From NCBI GenBank assembly GCA_945909635.1, contig OX246690.1, positions 1,674,001-1,738,000 of the forward strand: DNA of 64,000 nt, given 5' to 3'. This document shows, in pieces, positions 61,910 through 64,000 of the stretch. Below the pieces are notes generated by a model. That model was not told the DNA's origin, made no database searches, and was given only the letters and a program-made list of their open reading frames with translations. Position 1 is the first letter of the stretch. The number at the start of each line of letters is the position of its first letter. The translations under genes and the position numbers were made by a program. Source of the stretch: Clostridioides difficile_A. Its GTDB lineage: Bacteria > Bacillota > Clostridia > Peptostreptococcales > Peptostreptococcaceae.

Positions 61910-64000
61910 ATGTCATTGAAATCATTAAAAATAAAAGAAAATTTATATTGGGTAGGTTCACTTGACCCTGACTTAAGAGTATTTGACATAATTATGTATA
62001 CACCTTATGGAACTACTTATAATTCATATGTATTAAAAGGAACAGAAAAAACAGTTTTATTTGAGACAGTTAAAGATAAGCATTTTGACAATTATATTGA
62101 ACGATTAAATGATTTAAATATAGATTTTGAAAAAATAGACTATATTGTTGTAAGTCATACTGAACCAGACCATGCAGGAAGTGTTGAAAAACTTTTGGAT
62201 TTAGCTAAGAATGCAAAAGTAGTAGCTTCAGAAACTGCAATTAAATATCTTAATGAAATAGTAAACAAAGATTTTGAGTATATTGCAGTTGCAGATGGAG
62301 ATACATTATCAATTGGAGACAAGACTTTAGAATTCTTCTCTGTTCCTATGCTTCATTGGCCAGATACTATATACACATATATTAAAGAAGACAAGACTCT
62401 TGTAACATGTGATTCATTTGGTAGTCATTATAGTAATGATAAGATAGTAAACACACTTGATGAAGACGAAGAAAAGGATTACTTAGATGCTTTAAGATAC
62501 TATTATGATTGTATAATGGGACCATTCAAGCCATCTATGGTAACTGCTATAGAAAAGATAAGAGACTTAGATATAGATACTGTATGTCCAGGTCATGGAC
62601 CAGTATTAACTGAAAATCCTAGAAAAATTATAGACCTTTATTATAACTGGAGTGTAAATGAACAAATAAAATTAGAAAAAGAAGTTACAATTTGTTATGT
62701 TTCTGCACATGGATATACAAAGATTATGGCAGAGGCTATAAAAGCATATATTGAACAAAACAGCAATTATAAAGTAAACTTATTTGATGTAATAGAGAAT
62801 AAACAAGAAGATATTTTAGCAAAGATAGCAGTATCACAAGGTGTATTGTTTGGTACACCAACAATATTAGGAGACGCATTAAAGCCTATATGGGATATTT
62901 TAGTATCCTTAAATCCAGTTATTCATGGTGGAAAGGTTGCTTCAGTATTTGGTTCATATGGATGGAGTGGAGAAGGTATAGAAAATGCTATGGAGAGAAT
63001 AAATCAGCTTAGAATGAAAGCTGTAAAACCATTTGCTGTTAACTTTAAACCATCAAATGAAGAGTTAGAAAAATTACATTCTTATACAGGTAAATTCTTG
63101 GATAAATTAAATTCTACTTTTGGAAGTAAAAAGAAAACTAAGAAATTTAAATGTGTAATTTGTAATGAAGTATTTGAAGGGGATAGTGCTCCTAGTGTAT
63201 GTCCTGTATGTGGAGCGAAAGAAGACCAATTTATAGAAGTTGAAGAAGATGAAGTTACTTTTAGAAAAGATACTGATGAATATTTTGTAATAGTAGGAAA
63301 TGGAGCAGCTGGTTTTTATGCAGCTGATGCTATAAGAAAAAGAAATAAAACTTGTAAGATAACTATGATTTCTAATGAAGATGAATTAACTTACTATAGA
63401 CCTGCACTTTCTGATGGCATAAATGAAGAGCTTGGTTCAGATTTTTATATGGAAGATAAAGCTTGGTATGACGAAAACAATATAGTAGTAATATTAGGAA
63501 CAAATGTAGATAAGTTAGATGAAGTAAATAAAACTATTATAGTAAATGATGGTGCCATTAAATTTGATAAACTTGTAATAGCTACAGGAAGTAGAAACTT
63601 TATACCACCAATTAAAGGGCATGATTTAGAAAATGTGTTTACTCTTAGAAATATAAAAGATTTATACAGTGTAAAGGAAGCCTTAGAAAAATCTAAGAAA
63701 GTTGTGGTAATTGGTGGAGGTCTATTAGGACTTGAAGCTGCATGGGAATTTAGATTAAAAGGATTAGAAGTAGTAGTAGTTGAAGCGATGGATAGTATAC
63801 TATCAAAACAACTTGATAAAGAAGGTAGTAAAATATTAGAGCAATGTGTAAGAGATACAGGTATAGATGTACGATTAGGTGTAGCGGTTGATGGTATCGA
63901 TGGAAATGGAAAAGCACAAAAAGTTATATTCAAAGATGGAGATAGTGTTGAATGTGATATGGTAGTATTTTCTATTGGTGTAAGAGCAAATACACAAATA
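61910..64000 (+). CDS. fdpF: Flavodiiron protein fused to rubredoxin and NADH:rubredoxin oxidoreductase (3' end missing)
   Basis: The frame opens with ATG behind AGGAGGAG and stays open to the end of the window (697 codons). Domains in order: a metallo-beta-lactamase diiron domain with SHTEPDHAG, MLHWPDT, CDSFGSH and CPGHGPV ligands; a flavodoxin domain (VTICYVSAHGYTKIMAEA, GTPTILGDALKPIWD); a rubredoxin (FKCVICNEVFEG ... CPVCGAKEDQF); and a FAD/NAD oxidoreductase (VIVGNGAAGFYAADAI, VVVIGGGLLGLEAAWEF). The single chain can carry electrons from NADH to O2, making water. I recall it as C. difficile FdpF (class F). About 150 C-terminal residues are missing. Confidence 0.92.
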   Translation, partial: MSLKSLKIKENLYWVGSLDPDLRVFDIIMYTPYGTTYNSYVLKGTEKTVLFETVKDKHFDNYIERLNDLNIDFEKIDYIVVSHTEPDHAGSVEKLLDLAKNAKVVASETAIKYLNEIVNKDFEYIAVADGDTLSIGDKTLEFFSVPMLHWPDTIYTYIKEDKTLVTCDSFGSHYSNDKIVNTLDEDEEKDYLDALRYYYDCIMGPFKPSMVTAIEKIRDLDIDTVCPGHGPVLTENPRKIIDLYYNWSVNEQIKLEKEVTICYVSAHGYTKIMAEAIKAYIEQNSNYKVNLFDVIENKQEDILAKIAVSQGVLFGTPTILGDALKPIWDILVSLNPVIHGGKVASVFGSYGWSGEGIENAMERINQLRMKAVKPFAVNFKPSNEELEKLHSYTGKFLDKLNSTFGSKKKTKKFKCVICNEVFEGDSAPSVCPVCGAKEDQFIEVEEDEVTFRKDTDEYFVIVGNGAAGFYAADAIRKRNKTCKITMISNEDELTYYRPALSDGINEELGSDFYMEDKAWYDENNIVVILGTNVDKLDEVNKTIIVNDGAIKFDKLVIATGSRNFIPPIKGHDLENVFTLRNIKDLYSVKEALEKSKKVVVIGGGLLGLEAAWEFRLKGLEVVVVEAMDSILSKQLDKEGSKILEQCVRDTGIDVRLGVAVDGIDGNGKAQKVIFKDGDSVECDMVVFSIGVRANTQI

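Noticed and set aside
63445..63933. 162-codon minus-strand frame near the end
   Set aside because: Lies within the FAD/NAD domain of the plus-strand flavodiiron fusion.

Overview
The window is about 30% GC, has strong AGGAGG-type ribosome sites throughout, and carries several genes specific to Clostridioides difficile: a 163-residue Cys/Glu/Arg-rich exosporium protein (CdeM), the CotA coat protein, a CdISt1-type IStron, a CWB2 cell-wall protein and an FdpF-type flavodiiron fusion. I read it as a chromosomal segment of C. difficile. Names that depend on recognising this species are marked as recalled rather than searched.

Layout. 0-6.6 kb: end of an XRE regulator with a TPR-like tail, GNAT acetyltransferase, 3D/G5 exported protein, SGNH hydrolase, phosphoglucomutase and a YihY membrane protein. 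6.6-10.7 kb: an operon with dihydroxyacetone-kinase-type subunits (DhaL, DhaK), an LsrF-like aldolase and a small VOC-like protein, followed by an LsrR/SorC-type regulator. 10.8-16.8 kb: orphan sensor kinase PtpC, two tandem threonine-type T-boxes, hom, cdeM, an unassigned leader with terminator, and hisD. 16.9-23.6 kb: ROK regulator, BadF-type sugar kinase, glycosidase-like protein and a sugar ABC importer. 24-29.6 kb: YitT protein and the Kdp potassium pump with two upstream micropeptides. 29.7-32.6 kb: cysK-cysE behind a double-palindrome promoter, ferredoxin, and a SEC-C methionine aminopeptidase. 32.8-37.6 kb: a lethal-factor-like metalloprotease without signal peptide, a GIY-YIG protein, the TPP riboswitch with thiD-thiM-thiE, and an orphan PTS IIB-like protein. 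37.7-45.5 kb: two divergent ABC exporter operons; the second is controlled by a YtrA/GntR regulator and contains a duplicated permease/anchored-protein pair. 45.8-48 kb: an amidohydrolase gene split by an IStron that has an intact-looking group I intron core and a deleted tnpB. 48-54.4 kb: cotA, a NatA/NatB-CPBP exporter, a 700-bp gap with a 28-bp perfect hairpin and a 263-bp MITE-like element, then an EAL protein. 54.7-64 kb: a second YtrA-type ABC operon, MFS transporter, MscS channel, CWB2 cell-wall protein, PepSY-like lipoprotein, and the start of fdpF, which runs off the end.

Themes. Sporulation and spore surface (ptpC, cdeM, cotA), envelope and export (three ABC-2 type exporter operons plus the NatAB pair), RNA-level control (two T-boxes, TPP riboswitch, the hisD leader, mutually exclusive hairpins before the IIB gene) and stress or ion balance (Kdp, MscS, FdpF). 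The two YtrA operons have operators with the same half-site, GTATTA-N6-TAATAC. The strongest novelty candidates are the IStron that must splice out to restore the amidohydrolase, the transporter-less Lsr-like/Dha operon, the MITE-like element, and the unassigned hisD leader.
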